Below are positions 21,233 to 23,075 of a DNA stretch of 23,075 nucleotides, piece after piece. This stretch comes from JBEVNX01 sp040507895. GTDB lineage: Bacteria; Desulfobacterota; Binatia; JACPRU01. Positions within the stretch are counted from its first letter, which is position 1. Every line of letters starts with the position of its first letter. The notes beneath the pieces were generated by a model. That model was not told the DNA's origin. It saw nothing but the letters and a program-made list of their open reading frames with translations, and did not search any database. The stretch spans positions 1 through 23,075 of the forward strand of contig JBEVNX010000132.1 of NCBI GenBank assembly GCA_040507895.1. The letters are read 5' to 3'. The translations under genes and the position numbers were made by a program.

Positions 21233-23075
21233 GGCGAAGGGTCAGATGGTAGCTCACCGCCGACGTCGCGACCACAGAGCGTCCGTTGCAGCGACGGCAC
21301 CAGCACCAGCGTCGCCACCACGCACAGTGACAGTCCGAGCGCCGCCAGCCACCCCAGCCGGTGCAGCGCCGGAAAGCGCGACAGGCCGAGCGAGCCGAAG
21401 CCCGCGATGGTGGTTCCGACGGCCAGCAGCAGGGGCAGCGCGCCGCGCCGCACTCCCGCGACGAGCCCGCCCCCGTGCCGCACGTGGGCGACGAGGTACA
21501 CGCTGTCGTCGACCCCGAGGCCGACGAGGAGCGGCAGGACGATCAGGTTCACGGGATCGATAGCGACGTCGAGCGCGCCGATCACGCCGAGATAGAGCAC
21601 CAGCGCCACCAGCGTGGGCAACAGCATCGCCGCGGCCCGCACCGGACGCCGCTCGGCTGCCAGCACGAGCGCGAAGTTGAGCGCCAAGGATGCACCGAGG
21701 AACCATACGAGCTCGCCTCGGAGCAGGCGCGCGAACTCGCTCTCGACGATCTCGCGGCCGGTGACCGTGAGTCGAGCATCGGGCAGGTCGGTGGCCAGGC
21801 GGTGCTCGATCGTCGAGAGCGACACACCCGGCGCCGGGTCCACGAAAGTAACGATCCGCCCGCCGTCATCGGTCAGGCGCAGGTGTCGCTCGAGGAGGGG
21901 AGCGAGCGGTCCGTCCTTCTGTGCCTCGAGCGTGAGCTCGGGCCGATCCTCGCGGACGAGGTCGTCGAGGAAGGCGTCGAACGCCCGCGCCTCGAATCCC
22001 GCCGCGACAAGGGCATCCCGCAGCGCGGCCGCAGCCTGCGCCCGAGGCAGTGCACGAAAGCGTGCCAGGCGTTGCTCGACGGTTTGCTGCGATGGAAGAA
22101 GCGCGGAAAGCGCCGTGTACGAGTCGAGGAGCCCGTCGCGCTGATACGTTCTCAGCGCTGCCGCGACGCGCTCGGTCACGCGCAGGCCCTCCTCGGCATT
22201 GCGAGCGTCGACCATGACCATCCCCTGTGCGTCGGCGTGACCGAACCGCGCGCGAACTTCGCGCTCGACGCGCTCGGCTTCCTCGCTCGCCGGGCGCAGG
22301 TGTGTGAAATCCGTGTCGAGCCGTATACGCTGGGCCCCGACGCCGGCGAGGACGACGAGCGCCACGGCGGCGCCAAGCACCGCAGCCCGACGCTCGGCGA
22401 GCTTGGCCGCGCCACGCGCCAGCCATTCCACGATCGCCGCAGGCCGCGCCGGCGGCGGGATCGCTCGCGCTCCCCACGCGAACACCATGGCCGGCAGCAG
22501 CACGAAGGTGGCGACGATGTTCAGCAGCATCGCCGCCGCCGTCATCAGCCCGAGCTGGCTCACCCCTGTGAAGTCCGACAGTCCGATGACGAAGAAGGCG
22601 ACTGCCGTCGTCGTCGAGGCGACGAGGTTCGCCACACCGATCTCTTGCAGCGTTTCGCACACGGCCGATCGTACGGCGACGCGATCGAGCACGGCGTGCG
22701 CGGCGGCCTTTTCGCTCAGCAACGCGTAGAAATAGATCGCCGAGTCGATGCCGAGGCCGTAGAAGATTCCCGCGAACGCCACGGAGATCATGTTGAAGCT
22801 GCCGAACGCCAGCAGCGACAGCGCGAACGTGATCGCCGTCGTGGCAAGCAGCGGAAACGTGACGAACGGCAGGATCCGCAGGCTGCGCAGGCCGAGGTGG
22901 AAGATGGCGAGCACCGCGAGCGGAGCGAACAAGAAGTACAGGCCGAGATCGCTCTGCAGCACCCGCTTGTCGGCGAGCGCGTAAACGTAGCTGCCGGTGT
23001 GTCCCACCGTCACGTCGCGGAACGGTCCATCGAGAAGGTCGCGCTCGGCCGAGCGAACGTCGGCGAGCAAGCGCT
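21229..23075 (-). CDS. MMPL/HpnN-like RND-superfamily transporter, partial
   Basis: About 615 residues of an RND-superfamily protein continue past the right edge, so the N-terminus is missing. The fragment starts in the first periplasmic loop. It then shows spans 2-6 (for example LYFLFAPLAVLAIFHL, MISVAFAGIFYGLGIDSAIY and LLNIVATFVLLPAMVF), span 7 (AVALVVLAGVG), a second periplasmic domain of about 250 residues, and spans 8-12 including VLPLLVGLGVDDSVYLVAHV. The Asp residues in the paired GLGID and GLGVDD motifs of spans 4 and 10 are at the usual proton-relay place. The two-half layout with small periplasmic domains fits MMPL/HpnN lipid exporters more than the AcrB/CusA drug or metal pumps. 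It is co-transcribed with the polysaccharide deacetylase (ATGA overlap). Cargo is unknown; a lipid such as hopanoid or mycolate-like lipid is only a guess. Confidence 0.88.
   Translation of the reverse strand, partial: RLLADVRSAERDLLDGPFRDVTVGHTGSYVYALADKRVLQSDLGLYFLFAPLAVLAIFHLGLRSLRILPFVTFPLLATTAITFALSLLAFGSFNMISVAFAGIFYGLGIDSAIYFYALLSEKAAAHAVLDRVAVRSAVCETLQEIGVANLVASTTTAVAFFVIGLSDFTGVSQLGLMTAAAMLLNIVATFVLLPAMVFAWGARAIPPPARPAAIVEWLARGAAKLAERRAAVLGAAVALVVLAGVGAQRIRLDTDFTHLRPASEEAERVEREVRARFGHADAQGMVMVDARNAEEGLRVTERVAAALRTYQRDGLLDSYTALSALLPSQQTVEQRLARFRALPRAQAAAALRDALVAAGFEARAFDAFLDDLVREDRPELTLEAQKDGPLAPLLERHLRLTDDGGRIVTFVDPAPGVSLSTIEHRLATDLPDARLTVTGREIVESEFARLLRGELVWFLGASLALNFALVLAAERRPVRAAAMLLPTLVALVLYLGVIGALDVAIDPVNLIVLPLLVGLGVDDSVYLVAHVRHGGGLVAGVRRGALPLLLAVGTTIAGFGSLGLSRFPALHRLGWLAALGLSLCVVATLVLVPSLQRTLCGRDVGGELPSDPSP

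Noticed and set aside
20064..21275. 403-codon leftward frame across the deacetylase region
   Set aside because: Arg-rich frame-shifted shadow of the polysaccharide deacetylase and antisense of the UPF0104 gene.

Overview
This is a gene-dense, very GC-rich window from a bacterial chromosome. A lipoprotein of the TolC outer-membrane efflux family, a Tat-type exported multicopper oxidase, a YceI periplasmic protein and an RND/MMPL exporter all point to a double-membrane (Gram-negative type) organism. Base composition and gene mix fit an environmental myxobacterial, deltaproteobacterial or candidate-phylum lineage, but the taxon cannot be fixed by eye. I see no rRNA, tRNA, CRISPR array, insertion sequence or prophage.

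Left part (1-4970). A class I fructose-bisphosphate aldolase runs off the left edge. Upstream of it on the same strand is a cation diffusion facilitator (CDF) gene split by a frameshift near 872-887. Next come a divergent MmgE/PrpD-family gene, a PaaI-type hotdog thioesterase, and a divergently placed MocR/PdxR-type regulator (GntR helix-turn-helix fused to an aminotransferase fold) with inverted repeats over its leader.

Centre-left (4991-10968). A leftward, overlapping gene run reads hemE (uroporphyrinogen decarboxylase), a small DUF1232 membrane protein and a large UPF0182 membrane protein. Divergent from hemE is modB-modC (molybdate-type ABC permease and ATPase, overlapping by GTGA) with no modA beside it. 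It is followed by what looks like the orphan C-terminus of an enoyl-CoA hydratase.

Centre (11005-15079). A secreted vanadium-dependent haloperoxidase homologue with all expected vanadate-pocket residues faces leftward. Divergent from it is a rightward trio: two small flavin-binding (PPOX, split-barrel) proteins and a GAF-domain class III nucleotidyl cyclase. The second PPOX gene overlaps the cyclase gene. This redox/cofactor-sensor plus cyclase arrangement is the most system-like signalling unit in the window.

Centre-right (15092-18656). A leftward four-gene unit encodes a small Cys/His-containing exported protein, a TolC-like lipoprotein, a Tat-type multicopper oxidase and a DUF5666-like periplasmic protein. 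It resembles a copper-handling unit, but no RND pump or adaptor gene is present.

Right part (18833-23075). YceI and a UPF0104 (lysylphosphatidylglycerol-synthase membrane domain, HpnL-like) protein run rightward. They meet, with a 73-bp tail-to-tail coding overlap, a leftward pair: an MMPL/HpnN-like RND transporter (5' end outside the window) and a DUF3473-type polysaccharide deacetylase. Together these suggest envelope lipid or isoprenoid trafficking and surface-glycan work; that joint role is inference.
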